DNA from: Chryseobacterium piperi
Lineage (GTDB): Bacteria; Bacteroidota; Bacteroidia; Flavobacteriales; Weeksellaceae
Length of the DNA: 64,000 nt
Direction of reading: 5' to 3'
Assembly (NCBI RefSeq): GCF_002285635.2
Contig: NZ_CP023049.2
Coordinates: 4,340,001-4,404,000 of the forward strand
Shown: piece by piece, positions 8,812 to 16,376 of the stretch
How positions within the stretch are numbered: position 1 is the stretch's first letter
How the letters are laid out: each line of letters begins with the position of its first letter
Notes under the pieces: generated by a model
The model's input: the letters and a program-made list of their open reading frames with translations, nothing else
What the model was told of the DNA's origin: nothing
Databases searched by the model: none
Position numbers and translations under genes: made by a program

Positions 8812-9801
8812 ATGATACACTCAAGAAATAGAAGGCTAAGAGCTAATGAATCGATGAGAAGTTTAGTAAGAGAAAATATTCTTACCACTAATGATTTTGT
8901 AATGCCGATCTTCGTAATGGAGGGAGAAAACAAACAGGAGCCTATTCCGTCAATGCCTGGTATTTTCAGGCGTAGTATAGATTTGACGGTGAAAGAATGT
9001 AAAGAATTGTTTTCCCTTGGAGTGAAATCTGTCAATTTGTACATGAAAGTTTCTGATCATTTGAAAGATAATACGGGAAAAGAAGCATGGAATAAAGATG
9101 GATTAATGCAGAGTACCATCAGGGCAATCAAGGATACTATTCCTGAAATGATTGTAATGCCGGATGTAGCCCTAGATCCTTATTCAATTTACGGGCATGA
9201 CGGGATTATTGAAAACGGTAAAATTGTAAATGATGCTACGGTAGATGCACTTGCAAGAATGTCTGTTTCCCATGCTGAAGCAGGAGCTGACATTGTGGCT
9301 CCAAGTGATATGATGGACGGACGTGTGTTAGGTATTCGTGAGGCATTAGAGCAAAGCGGCTTTACCGATGTTGGAATTTTAAGTTATTCCGCTAAGTATG
9401 CAAGTTCTTTTTACGGGCCTTTCAGAAGTGCTTTAGACAGTGCTCCGAAAGATAATGTTGAAATCCCAAAAGATAAAAAGACCTATCAAATGGATTTTCA
9501 TAATTCGCGTGAAGCATTAAATGAAGTATTCAAAGATATTGATGAAGGAGCGGATATTATTATGATTAAACCGGGGCTTCCTTATCTGGATATTGTTTCT
9601 AAAGTCCGTGAAGCCATTGATCTTCCGATTGCAGTATATAATGTAAGTGGAGAATATGCGATGGTAAAGGCAGCTGCACAAAACGGATGGCTGGACAATG
9701 ACAAAACGATTATTGAAAGTTTAACCTGCTTTAAAAGAGCCGGAGCTGATATGATCTTTACTTATTTTGCAAAAGAAGCTGCAATGCTTTTAAATAAATA
9801 A
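8812..9801 (+). CDS. hemB: Porphobilinogen synthase (5-aminolevulinate dehydratase)
   Basis: Condenses two 5-aminolevulinate molecules into porphobilinogen in heme synthesis. The 329-residue length is standard. The Schiff-base lysines are Lys195 (YSAKYASSFYGPF) and Lys253 (MIKPGLPYLD). The metal-loop segment reads DVALDPYSIYGHDG, so the three cysteines that bind catalytic zinc in E. coli (120, 122, 130) are Ala120, Asp122 and Asp130. This places it in the non-zinc, probably magnesium-stimulated class seen in plants and Pseudomonas. Single gene with its own promoter box and terminator. Confidence 0.97.
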   Translation: MIHSRNRRLRANESMRSLVRENILTTNDFVMPIFVMEGENKQEPIPSMPGIFRRSIDLTVKECKELFSLGVKSVNLYMKVSDHLKDNTGKEAWNKDGLMQSTIRAIKDTIPEMIVMPDVALDPYSIYGHDGIIENGKIVNDATVDALARMSVSHAEAGADIVAPSDMMDGRVLGIREALEQSGFTDVGILSYSAKYASSFYGPFRSALDSAPKDNVEIPKDKKTYQMDFHNSREALNEVFKDIDEGADIIMIKPGLPYLDIVSKVREAIDLPIAVYNVSGEYAMVKAAAQNGWLDNDKTIIESLTCFKRAGADMIFTYFAKEAAMLLNK

Positions 9802-9824
9802 TAGAATCACATAAAAATACTTAG

Positions 9825-9865
9825 AATGCCTCTACAAAATGTCTAACATTGTAGAGGCATTTTTA
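9825..9865 (+). terminator. hemB terminator
   Basis: Thirteen-base arms AATGCCTCTACAA and TTGTAGAGGCATT with an 11-base loop and a T-rich tail, 23 bases after the hemB stop. Confidence 0.9.
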
Positions 9866-10023
9866 TTTATTGGAAATTCAAATAGAATTTAGAATTGAAG
9901 TATGTAGGTATAAGGAAATGGGGCATATTGATATTTTTTTTGAGGTTTTTGCAATAAATTCATTATAAAAACTCATCATAAACTTTTTATATTTCTAACC
10001 TAAATCTAAAAATATAAATTGAG

Positions 10024-11034
10024 ATGAAATTTACAAGCTTTTCTTTTGCGTTATGCCTTTTTATAATGGCAACGCTATGTGTCAGATGTTCAACAGAAAA
10101 TGACCGGAGTTTAGCAGAGGATAAAGGGACTCCCTCTGCACAAAAATTAAGTGTGAATGCGCGTACTAATCTGAATGACCTAATCGCTTATAAAAATACC
10201 GATCATCAGATATCTGCGGGTTACTATCGTACATGGCGGGATAGTGCTACAGCAAGTGGTAATACTCCGAGTATGAGATGGCTCCCCGATAGCCTGGATG
10301 TAGTAATGGTATTTCCTGATTATACACCGGATACTAATCCCTATTGGAATACTTTAAAAACGAATTATGTACCTTATCTTCATAAAAGGGGAACTAAAGT
10401 TATTATAACCTTAGGGGATTTAAGCTCCGCCACTACTACCGGAGGACAAGATGCTGCCGGGTATGCAGCATGGGCGCAAGGTATTTATAATAAGTGGGTT
10501 GGAGAATATAACCTGGACGGTATTGATATCGATATTGAAAGCAATCCTACAGGCGCGACTCTTACAAAATTTGTTGCAGCAGCACAGGCTTTATCCAAGC
10601 ATTTTGGTCCGAAGTCAGGAACAGGGAAAACATTTGTTTATGACACCAATCAGAATCCGACAACATTTTTTACACTGACGGCTTCTTATTATAATTTTGT
10701 ATTTCTTCAGGCCTATGGAAGAAGTACATCTAATCTTACAAGTGTTTCCGCATTGTATGCTCCTTATATCAGCATGAAGCAGTTTCTGCCCGGTTTCTCT
10801 TTCTATGAGGAAAATGGCTATCCTGGAAATTACTGGAATGATGTGAAATATCCTCAGGATGGTACTGGCAGAGCCTATGATTATGCCCGATGGCAGCCTG
10901 CAACAGGTAAGAAAGGAGGAGTCTTTTCTTATGCTATAGAAAGGGATGCTCCATTAAGTTCCTTTAAGGATAACAGGCTTTTGGCTCCAAATTTCAGGGT
11001 AACTAAAGATCTGATCAAGATTATGAATCCTTAA
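10024..11034 (+). CDS. GH18 endo-beta-N-acetylglucosaminidase, Endo F2-like
   Basis: Cleaves the chitobiose core of N-linked glycans, releasing the oligosaccharide. 336 residues with an N-terminal hydrophobic segment; Cys22 in CVRCSTEN suggests a lipoprotein with a relaxed lipobox or simply a secreted protein. The GH18 motif DGIDIDIE is at 165-172, with catalytic Glu172. Segments such as ISAGYYRTWRDSATASGN, MRWLPDSLD and GYPGNYWNDV closely match Endo F2 of Elizabethkingia meningoseptica as I remember it, and the length is the same. The gene is alone, with the IS element directly downstream. Confidence 0.93.
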   Translation: MKFTSFSFALCLFIMATLCVRCSTENDRSLAEDKGTPSAQKLSVNARTNLNDLIAYKNTDHQISAGYYRTWRDSATASGNTPSMRWLPDSLDVVMVFPDYTPDTNPYWNTLKTNYVPYLHKRGTKVIITLGDLSSATTTGGQDAAGYAAWAQGIYNKWVGEYNLDGIDIDIESNPTGATLTKFVAAAQALSKHFGPKSGTGKTFVYDTNQNPTTFFTLTASYYNFVFLQAYGRSTSNLTSVSALYAPYISMKQFLPGFSFYEENGYPGNYWNDVKYPQDGTGRAYDYARWQPATGKKGGVFSYAIERDAPLSSFKDNRLLAPNFRVTKDLIKIMNP

Positions 11035-11088
11035 AATAAACTAGGATATATAAATTTCAAAAACAGACTGGAATTATGAAAGAAAATG

Positions 11089-11107
11089 AAAGAGGCTGTC
11101 TCAAAAG
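11089..11107 (+). repeat. IS left terminal inverted repeat
   Basis: A 19-base perfect match to the reverse complement of 12617-12635. It begins a hairpin whose second arm is GAGATAGCCT, followed by TTTTTT at 11115-11121, so the IS end also resembles a terminator that would stop transcription arriving from the Endo F2-like gene. Confidence 0.9.
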
Positions 11108-11177
11108 AGATAGCCTTTTTTATGCAAAAAGGAAAGCTTTCGCTTTCCTAATAGTTGCAAATTGATTAATTTGCATT

Positions 11178-12515
11178 GTGTTAAGTACGTCAAAAGTAGT
11201 CTTTAAAGATTACACCCCCAAAGAAAATCTGCTTTTTCCTCCCAATTTATCGGAGTTGATTGATGAGCGACATCCTGTGAAAATTGTTTCAAACATTATT
11301 GATGGCTTGGATATCAAAAGCTTAATTAAAACCTACAAACCTGGCGGAACATCTTGCTACCACCCGAAAATGCTTTTGAAAGTTTTGATTTATGGCTATT
11401 TAAGCAATATCTATTCAAGCCGCAAAATGGAGCAGGCCTTGAAAGAAAACATCCATTTTATGTGGCTCTCTGCAATGAGCCGTCCCGATCATAACACCTT
11501 AAACAGGTTCCGTAGTGAACGATTGAAAGGTGAGATTAAAGCTATTTTCACACAAATTGTTCTTCTTTTGGAAAAGGAAGGTTTGGTAAGTCTGAAAACC
11601 ACTTTTGTAGATGGCACCAAGATAGAAGCCAATGCCAATCGCTATACTTTTGTTTGGGGAAGAGCTGTCAAAAAACACAAAGAAAGGATTGCAGAGCAAT
11701 TAGAAGAGCTTTGGAACTATGCAGAAACAGTTGCCAAAGACGAGCTTGAAAATACAGAAAGTATTGATTTTAAAGAAGTAGATTCTGAAAAAGTAACTCA
11801 AACCATCGAAAAGATCAATGAAGTTTTGAAAGATAAAAAAGTAGCTTCAAAAGTTCGTCAGAAACTGAATTATGCTAAGAAAAACTGGGCAGATAATTTA
11901 GAGAAATATAAAAAACAGCAAGAATTATTAGAAGATAGAAATTCCTATTCCAAAACCGATACAGACGCTACTTTTATGCGAATGAAGGAGGATCATATGC
12001 GAAACGGACAACTAAAACCCGCTTACAATCTACAAATTTCTACCCATAGACAATTCATTTTACATTATTCAATTCATCCCAACCCAACAGACACCAAAAC
12101 ATTAGCGACTCATTTACTGGGTTTTGAAGAAAGCTATCATAAAGCTCCCAAAGAGCTTGTTGCTGATGCTGGTTATGGCTCAGAAGAAAATTACAACTTG
12201 TTAAAATCTAAGAAAATAAAAGCTTATGTTAAATATAATTACTTCAGAAAAGATCAGAAATCGGGACAAATAACCACTTCACAAAACAATCCTAAATTGG
12301 CAAAAATCAGAGAAAAGGTTTTCAAACTTCTTAATACCAGCAAGGGCATCAAACTCAGAAAACAAAGATGCCATGATGTTGAACCTGTTTTTGCAGAGCT
12401 CAAACACAACAAAAATTTTAAACGATTCATGCTTCGGGGAAAAAATAAAGTCGAGGTAGAAATCGGCATACTCGCAATTGCCCACAATCTAAAGAAAATG
12501 TCAAAAGCAGCCTAA
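11178..12515 (+). CDS. IS1182-family transposase
   Basis: 445 residues. The N-terminal ~100 residues form the DUF772-type domain (ELIDERHPVKIVSNIIDG, then SRPDHNTLNRFRSERL), followed by an interrupted DDE catalytic core: the first Asp in TFVDGTKIEANANRY, the second in LVADAGYGSEENY, and the Glu in CHDVEPVFAELKHN. A charged coiled segment (about 160-265) lies between. The start is GTG; no ATG lies nearby upstream. Length and motifs look intact, so the element may still be active. Confidence 0.93.
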   Translation: MLSTSKVVFKDYTPKENLLFPPNLSELIDERHPVKIVSNIIDGLDIKSLIKTYKPGGTSCYHPKMLLKVLIYGYLSNIYSSRKMEQALKENIHFMWLSAMSRPDHNTLNRFRSERLKGEIKAIFTQIVLLLEKEGLVSLKTTFVDGTKIEANANRYTFVWGRAVKKHKERIAEQLEELWNYAETVAKDELENTESIDFKEVDSEKVTQTIEKINEVLKDKKVASKVRQKLNYAKKNWADNLEKYKKQQELLEDRNSYSKTDTDATFMRMKEDHMRNGQLKPAYNLQISTHRQFILHYSIHPNPTDTKTLATHLLGFEESYHKAPKELVADAGYGSEENYNLLKSKKIKAYVKYNYFRKDQKSGQITTSQNNPKLAKIREKVFKLLNTSKGIKLRKQRCHDVEPVFAELKHNKNFKRFMLRGKNKVEVEIGILAIAHNLKKMSKAA

Positions 12516-12616
12516 AACAGACTGCTTTTTTGACTTATATCTTCTTTTTTCCAAGATATTTTTTTTATTCAAAATATCGAAATCTTTTTTCAATGAAATA
12601 CTAAAAAGAGACTGTC

Positions 12617-12635
12617 CTTTTGAGACAGCCTCTTT
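12617..12635 (-). repeat. IS right terminal inverted repeat
   Basis: Perfect inverse of 11089-11107. With the preceding AGAGACTGTC it forms a hairpin followed by TTTTTT, a terminator-like structure at the downstream end of the transposase gene. Confidence 0.9.
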
Positions 12636-12696
12636 TTTGTGAAATGATGAGGTTTAGTTGAGTTATAGAAATACAATAAATACTTTTTATTGAACT

Positions 12697-12990
12697 TTAC
12701 AACCAGCCTTTTTTTCCATAAACATACGTATCATCAAACTGTTTGTCACTCATGAATAAATATAAAATTCCTTCAATAAAAGGGATGATGGAGGCAGCTC
12801 CCAATGTTACAATATTCAATATAATTTGTATAATCCCTTCTTTTGTATATCCTAGATAAAATTTATTTAACGCAAGCCATCCTACAAGTATTCCTAGCAG
12901 TGCGGCCGGAATTTTCTTTTCCGAACGATAGGGGATGTTGGATTGCTGATTTTGATTATTTTCTGTTTTTGTATAGCCGTAATTTTCCAT
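12697..12990 (-). CDS. TM2 domain-containing membrane protein
   Basis: 97 residues. A polar, Asn/Gln-rich N-terminus precedes a TM2 domain: KKIPAALLGILVGWLALNKFYLGYT with the usual helix-FYLG-loop pattern, then GIIQIILNIVTLGAASIIPFIEGILYLF. TM2 proteins are small inner-membrane proteins of unclear role. The stop is about 60 bases from the IS right end. No operon partner. Confidence 0.85.
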   Translation of the reverse strand: MENYGYTKTENNQNQQSNIPYRSEKKIPAALLGILVGWLALNKFYLGYTKEGIIQIILNIVTLGAASIIPFIEGILYLFMSDKQFDDTYVYGKKGWL

Positions 12991-13080
12991 GATAACATAT
13001 TTTATAATAGGTGAGTTGTTTTTAACATAAGTCGAACAAAAATAAGAGTAGTTACAAAATCATAACTTAAAACAAATTTA

Positions 13081-13088
13081 TATCTTTG
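13081..13088 (+). promoter_or_regulatory. lptB -7 promoter box
   Basis: TATCTTTG matches TAnnTTTG and ends 5 bases before the ATG, which implies an almost leaderless transcript. No clear -33 box is visible. Confidence 0.55.
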
Positions 13089-13093
13089 CCACT

Positions 13094-14155
13094 ATGATTT
13101 TACGAGGAGAAAACTTAATCAAAGAATACGGTCCTAAAAAAGTTGTAAAAGGCGTTTCTGTACAGGTTCAACAGGGAGAAATTGTTGGTTTACTTGGTCC
13201 TAACGGAGCAGGGAAGACTACATCGTTTTATATGATCGTAGGGTTGGTTAAGCCGACCTCCGGAAAAATCTTCCTGGATAAACAGGAGATTACAACTGAT
13301 GCGATGTACCGTAGAGCCCAAAAGGGAATTGGTTACCTCGCTCAGGAGGCATCGGTTTTCAGAAAGCTTTCTGTTGAAGAAAATATTATGGGAGTTTTGC
13401 AGTTGACAAAGCTTTCAAAAAAAGAACAGCAAATCAAATGTGATGAGCTGGTTGAGGAGTTTTCATTGCAGCACGTTCGTAAGAATAGAGGAGACCTTCT
13501 GTCAGGAGGGGAAAGACGTAGAACAGAGATTGCACGCTGTCTGGCAACCAATCCTAATTTTATTCTTCTTGATGAGCCCTTTGCAGGAGTTGACCCGATT
13601 GCAGTAGAAGATATTCAAAAAATTGTACGAAGTCTGGTTGATAAAAATATTGGAATTCTGATTACGGATCACAACGTTCAGCAGACATTGGCAATTACTA
13701 ATAAAACCTATATTATGTTTGAAGGGAAAATCTTAAAAGAAGGTTTTCCTGAAGACCTGGCTAATGATCCGCAGGTAAGAGAAGCCTATCTTGGGGAAAA
13801 CTTTGTGTATCAGAGTATTTTAGATAAGCCTAAAAAGAAAAAGTATGTCTATAATATTTGGGCTGGAAACTTTGATTCCAAATCACAACTGCAAAGTTTT
13901 GTAGATGATCAGTTTTCACAATTTGACGACCTGAGACTGATGTACGGCTTTGAAGATATAAGTTTTGCCTCTCTGGCTAATTCTGAAATCGAACATATCT
14001 TTAATGATATTGTTGATAAGAATGCCAATAATTCATTTGTATTCCAAAGAAAAGAAATTACTTCACAATATTCTCTTGAGCAAGCTGAAGCAGAATCTAA
14101 AGAAGCAAGCAAAGCGGAGCTTCATTATCTTACGTCCTATATTTATGAAGGATAG
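13094..14155 (+). CDS. lptB: LPS export ABC transporter ATPase LptB with C-terminal extension
   Basis: Energises extraction of LPS from the inner membrane by LptFG. Residues 1-240 are a standard LptB: Walker A GPNGAGKTT, signature LSGGERRR, Walker B FILLDEPFAGVDP, switch His in ITDHNVQQTL and the family-typical EAYLGENFVYQ. The protein then continues for about 110 residues beyond the usual ~241-residue length. The extension starts with a basic linker (KPKKKKYVYNIWAGNF), has an aromatic and acidic middle (QFSQFDDLRLMYGFEDISF) and ends in an Ala/Glu helix. The function of the tail is not known to me. Confidence 0.93.
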   Translation: MILRGENLIKEYGPKKVVKGVSVQVQQGEIVGLLGPNGAGKTTSFYMIVGLVKPTSGKIFLDKQEITTDAMYRRAQKGIGYLAQEASVFRKLSVEENIMGVLQLTKLSKKEQQIKCDELVEEFSLQHVRKNRGDLLSGGERRRTEIARCLATNPNFILLDEPFAGVDPIAVEDIQKIVRSLVDKNIGILITDHNVQQTLAITNKTYIMFEGKILKEGFPEDLANDPQVREAYLGENFVYQSILDKPKKKKYVYNIWAGNFDSKSQLQSFVDDQFSQFDDLRLMYGFEDISFASLANSEIEHIFNDIVDKNANNSFVFQRKEITSQYSLEQAEAESKEASKAELHYLTSYIYEG

Positions 14156-14176
14156 TCAGGCACTTTCTAAGATTGC

Positions 14177-14392
14177 TTAATGTTTTCCTTCATGTTGTTT
14201 CCGTCTGATTAATTTGCAACGAGGGAATAAAAAAATATTAAACACTAAACTTATGGTGTATGCAATGCACCAGGATTTTAGCCATTTATAAAGGAAATAT
14301 TCGTCATAAATGTTTTCATTATTGTGTATGACGCTTAGTGTAAAAGTGATGATGGCAGTAATTAATAGACTTTTAAGTAGTGTTTCTTGCAT
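14177..14392 (-). CDS. Small membrane protein, probable DUF2798 family
   Basis: 71 residues from the ATG at 14392; a TTG five codons upstream is possible but less likely. Two hydrophobic helices (LLKSLLITAIITFTLSVI and WCIAYTISLVFNIFLFP) are followed by a basic tail (CKLIRRK). The W..(A/S)Y......P..R pattern is typical of DUF2798, small two-helix proteins of unknown function. The start lies within the last 20 bases of nsrR, so it belongs to the hmp-nsrR transcript and may be nitric-oxide induced. Confidence 0.65.
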   Translation of the reverse strand: MQETLLKSLLITAIITFTLSVIHNNENIYDEYFLYKWLKSWCIAYTISLVFNIFLFPRCKLIRRKQHEGKH

Positions 14393-14822
14393 TGTGTTGA
14401 CTGGCAAAAATAATTTCCCAATTGTTAAAAATGAGATCAGATAGATAATGCTGGTTCATGCTACTGATGAAAGCCTGATAAGCAGTGTCTAAAAATGATT
14501 TCAGCTTACAATTGTATGACATAAATACACATGGTTTCGAATGGCAGTTGATGATTGGGCTATCATCTTGCTCTAAAAGATGAATAAGGTCTCCTAACCC
14601 TGTTTTATTTGCTTTTTCAGAAATAACAATTCCTCCATTCTTCCCCCTTTTGGTGATGACCAATTCTTTTTGAGATAAAAACTGAACCACTTTAATAAGA
14701 TGATTACGTAATATATTTAGTTTTTCGGATAATTCATCCAAAGAACAGGAATTTGCCTTATTATTTTGATTCAAATAGATAAGGACGCGTAAACTATAGT
14801 CGGTAAAGTGGTTCAGTTTCAT
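14373..14822 (-). CDS. nsrR: Rrf2-family transcriptional regulator, NsrR-like
   Basis: 149 residues. The N-terminal winged helix shows FTDYSLRVLIYL and the recognition segment NILRNHLIKVVQFLSQ. The Fe-S cluster cysteines are Cys93, Cys98 and Cys105 (CX4CX6C; E. coli NsrR has CX4CX5C). NsrR represses nitric-oxide response genes until NO destroys its cluster. The gene starts 6 bases after the hmp stop, and an NsrR-consensus palindrome lies upstream of hmp, so the operon is probably autoregulated. The spacing of the third Cys is slightly unusual. Confidence 0.88.
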   Translation of the reverse strand: MKLNHFTDYSLRVLIYLNQNNKANSCSLDELSEKLNILRNHLIKVVQFLSQKELVITKRGKNGGIVISEKANKTGLGDLIHLLEQDDSPIINCHSKPCVFMSYNCKLKSFLDTAYQAFISSMNQHYLSDLIFNNWEIIFASQHNARNTT

Positions 14823-14828
14823 TGATGG

Positions 14829-16031
14829 TTAATTTAGATGAAGCAATTGTGGGCCAAATTCTTCATACAGGATGTCTTCTTTAGAAACACCAAGCTGTAT
14901 TAAAGAATTATATTGCGCTTTTATAAAAGCCTCGGGACCACAAATATAATACTTTGCCTTATCAATGAGAATGTCATCTTTCATTTCATGCAGATCTATT
15001 CTTCCTTTTTTAGCAATGTCAGTATCAGTAGTAAGGTTTTCGTAGAAGATATGGGTGGTAAGCCAATAATTATTTTCATTTAATTGGTTAACATGATTTT
15101 TGAAAGCATGCACTTTCTCATCTCTGCAGCTATGCAACCATACTACTGTATTTTTCTGAAGATTGTTTTTATTAGTTTCCAGCATACTCAGTAGAGGAGT
15201 TATTCCTACACCCCCGCTAATCAATACCAGTGGATTTTCTGAACTTGGATTAGCGTGAAAAACTCCGGCCGGGGCACTTACCCATATTTCATCCCCAATT
15301 GCCTTTTGATGCAGTACATTAGAAACAACTCCATCTGGAAAGCTTTGAGTGTTTTTTTCCTTTTTTACAGATATTCTGTAATAATCGGGCATGAAAGCTG
15401 AGGATAAACTGTATTGTCTGGGCTGCTCATAACCCAATGAAGGAATAAATGTTTTTATAGAAATATATTGCCCCGGGAGATAGTCTGCAATAGTTTTTCC
15501 ATCTTTGGGTTGTAAGTAAAAAGATTTGATTTCACTGCTTTCTTCTATAATATCAGAAATGATGAAAGCTCTCCAGCCTTTCCATCCTCCGTTTTTTTCC
15601 AGGGTAGATTTATAAATTCCGTCTTCAATAGAAATCATGATTTGGGCCAGTTCATTATATGCCTGGGTCCATGCTTCTATCAGTTCAGTATTCGCTGCTT
15701 CGCCAAGAACTTCCTGTATAGAAGATATCAGATGTAAACCAACGATATCATATTGTTCAGGAGTAATGTTTAAGCTGACATGCTTATTGCCTATAGATTT
15801 TAAAACGTCGATCAGAACTCCTGGATTTTCAATATGCTCGGCATAGGCTAATACGGCTCCTGCCAATGCATGTTGTTGCTTTCCACTAGCCTGGTTACTC
15901 ATATTGAAAATATTTTTTAACTCAGGGTTGTGTTTAAACATTCGTGTGTAAAAATGTTTCGTAAGATCTGTACCATTGGTTTTTAAAACCGGAACTGTCG
16001 CTTTTACAAGCTTTTTTTGATTGTCATTCAT
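14829..16031 (-). CDS. hmp: Flavohemoprotein (nitric oxide dioxygenase)
   Basis: Oxidises NO to nitrate using NAD(P)H and O2 in the cytoplasm. 400 residues from MNDNQKKLVK; an upstream ATG at 16064 would add 11 residues but would begin only 3 bases inside the apparent -7 box, so the start at 16031 was chosen. The globin domain covers about 1-140 with proximal His84 (NKHVSLNITPEQYDIVG), the FAD domain about 150-260 (RQYSLSS), and the NAD domain follows (LISGGVGITPLLSML, YYICGPEAFI). First gene of the hmp-nsrR-DUF2798 operon. Confidence 0.96.
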   Translation of the reverse strand: MNDNQKKLVKATVPVLKTNGTDLTKHFYTRMFKHNPELKNIFNMSNQASGKQQHALAGAVLAYAEHIENPGVLIDVLKSIGNKHVSLNITPEQYDIVGLHLISSIQEVLGEAANTELIEAWTQAYNELAQIMISIEDGIYKSTLEKNGGWKGWRAFIISDIIEESSEIKSFYLQPKDGKTIADYLPGQYISIKTFIPSLGYEQPRQYSLSSAFMPDYYRISVKKEKNTQSFPDGVVSNVLHQKAIGDEIWVSAPAGVFHANPSSENPLVLISGGVGITPLLSMLETNKNNLQKNTVVWLHSCRDEKVHAFKNHVNQLNENNYWLTTHIFYENLTTDTDIAKKGRIDLHEMKDDILIDKAKYYICGPEAFIKAQYNSLIQLGVSKEDILYEEFGPQLLHLN

Positions 16032-16053
16032 CTTGTCTTTTTTTATGATGAAG

Positions 16054-16061
16054 CAAATGTA
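16054..16061 (-). promoter_or_regulatory. hmp -7 promoter box
   Basis: On the minus strand this reads TACATTTG, a match to TAnnTTTG, 22 bases before the hmp ATG. The expected -33 region (about 16080-16084) falls inside the adjacent palindrome, the arrangement expected for a repressor that blocks polymerase. Confidence 0.65.
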
Positions 16062-16071
16062 CAAAAAATAA

Positions 16072-16102
16072 TTAATTGTTGTATTTTAAATGCAACAATT
16101 AA
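16072..16102. promoter_or_regulatory. Probable NsrR operator upstream of hmp
   Basis: A 31-base palindrome: 15-base arms around a single central T, with one mismatched pair. Its core, TGTATTTTAAATGCA, fits the NsrR consensus TGYATTTNAAATRCA at every position. It lies 41 bases upstream of the hmp start and overlaps the expected -33 element, while the nsrR gene is in the same operon. The sequence match is direct; binding is inferred. Confidence 0.8.
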
Positions 16103-16376
16103 AAAAAAGATTGTTGAAAAAGATTTCAATCATAAGATTATACCTTATTATCTGCTGCTGACAAGCGATTTTTATATTTTTTTTTCGATGGAATTTCTTA
16201 TCTGGGTGAAACTAATACCAATATTTTTTAAAGGTAATTTTTGCTTTTTGAAAATATTTTTTACTTTTTCAAAATATATGATCTTTATGTAGTTTAAAGG
16301 TCTGGTTTTTGTATTGATTGTTATTAAAGTGATAAAATAAATCGTTAAATTTCACTATTAATAATAAAATACAAAT
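16103..16376. other. Hmp/baeRF intergenic region
   Basis: AT-rich divergent spacer. A TAAATTTC at 16345-16352, one mismatch from the -7 consensus and about 25 bases before the next start, is a weak promoter candidate for the plus-strand gene. Nothing else was recognised. Confidence 0.4.

Larger units (their letters stand above)
11089..12635. mobile_element. IS1182-family insertion sequence, intact
   Basis: About 1.55 kb bounded by perfect 19-base terminal inverted repeats (11089-11107 and 12617-12635; the left one reads AAAGAGGCTGTCTCAAAAG). It contains a single full-length transposase gene. Both ends also fold into hairpins. No target duplication was obvious at either edge, so the exact boundary may be off by a few bases. 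It lies between the Endo F2-like gene and a TM2 gene and interrupts neither. Confidence 0.9.

Noticed and set aside
16017..16292. Open frame of 91 residues (plus strand) between hmp and the baeRF-like gene
   Set aside because: It overlaps the NsrR-type operator and the hmp promoter, has no family, and is made of AT-rich hydrophobic runs.
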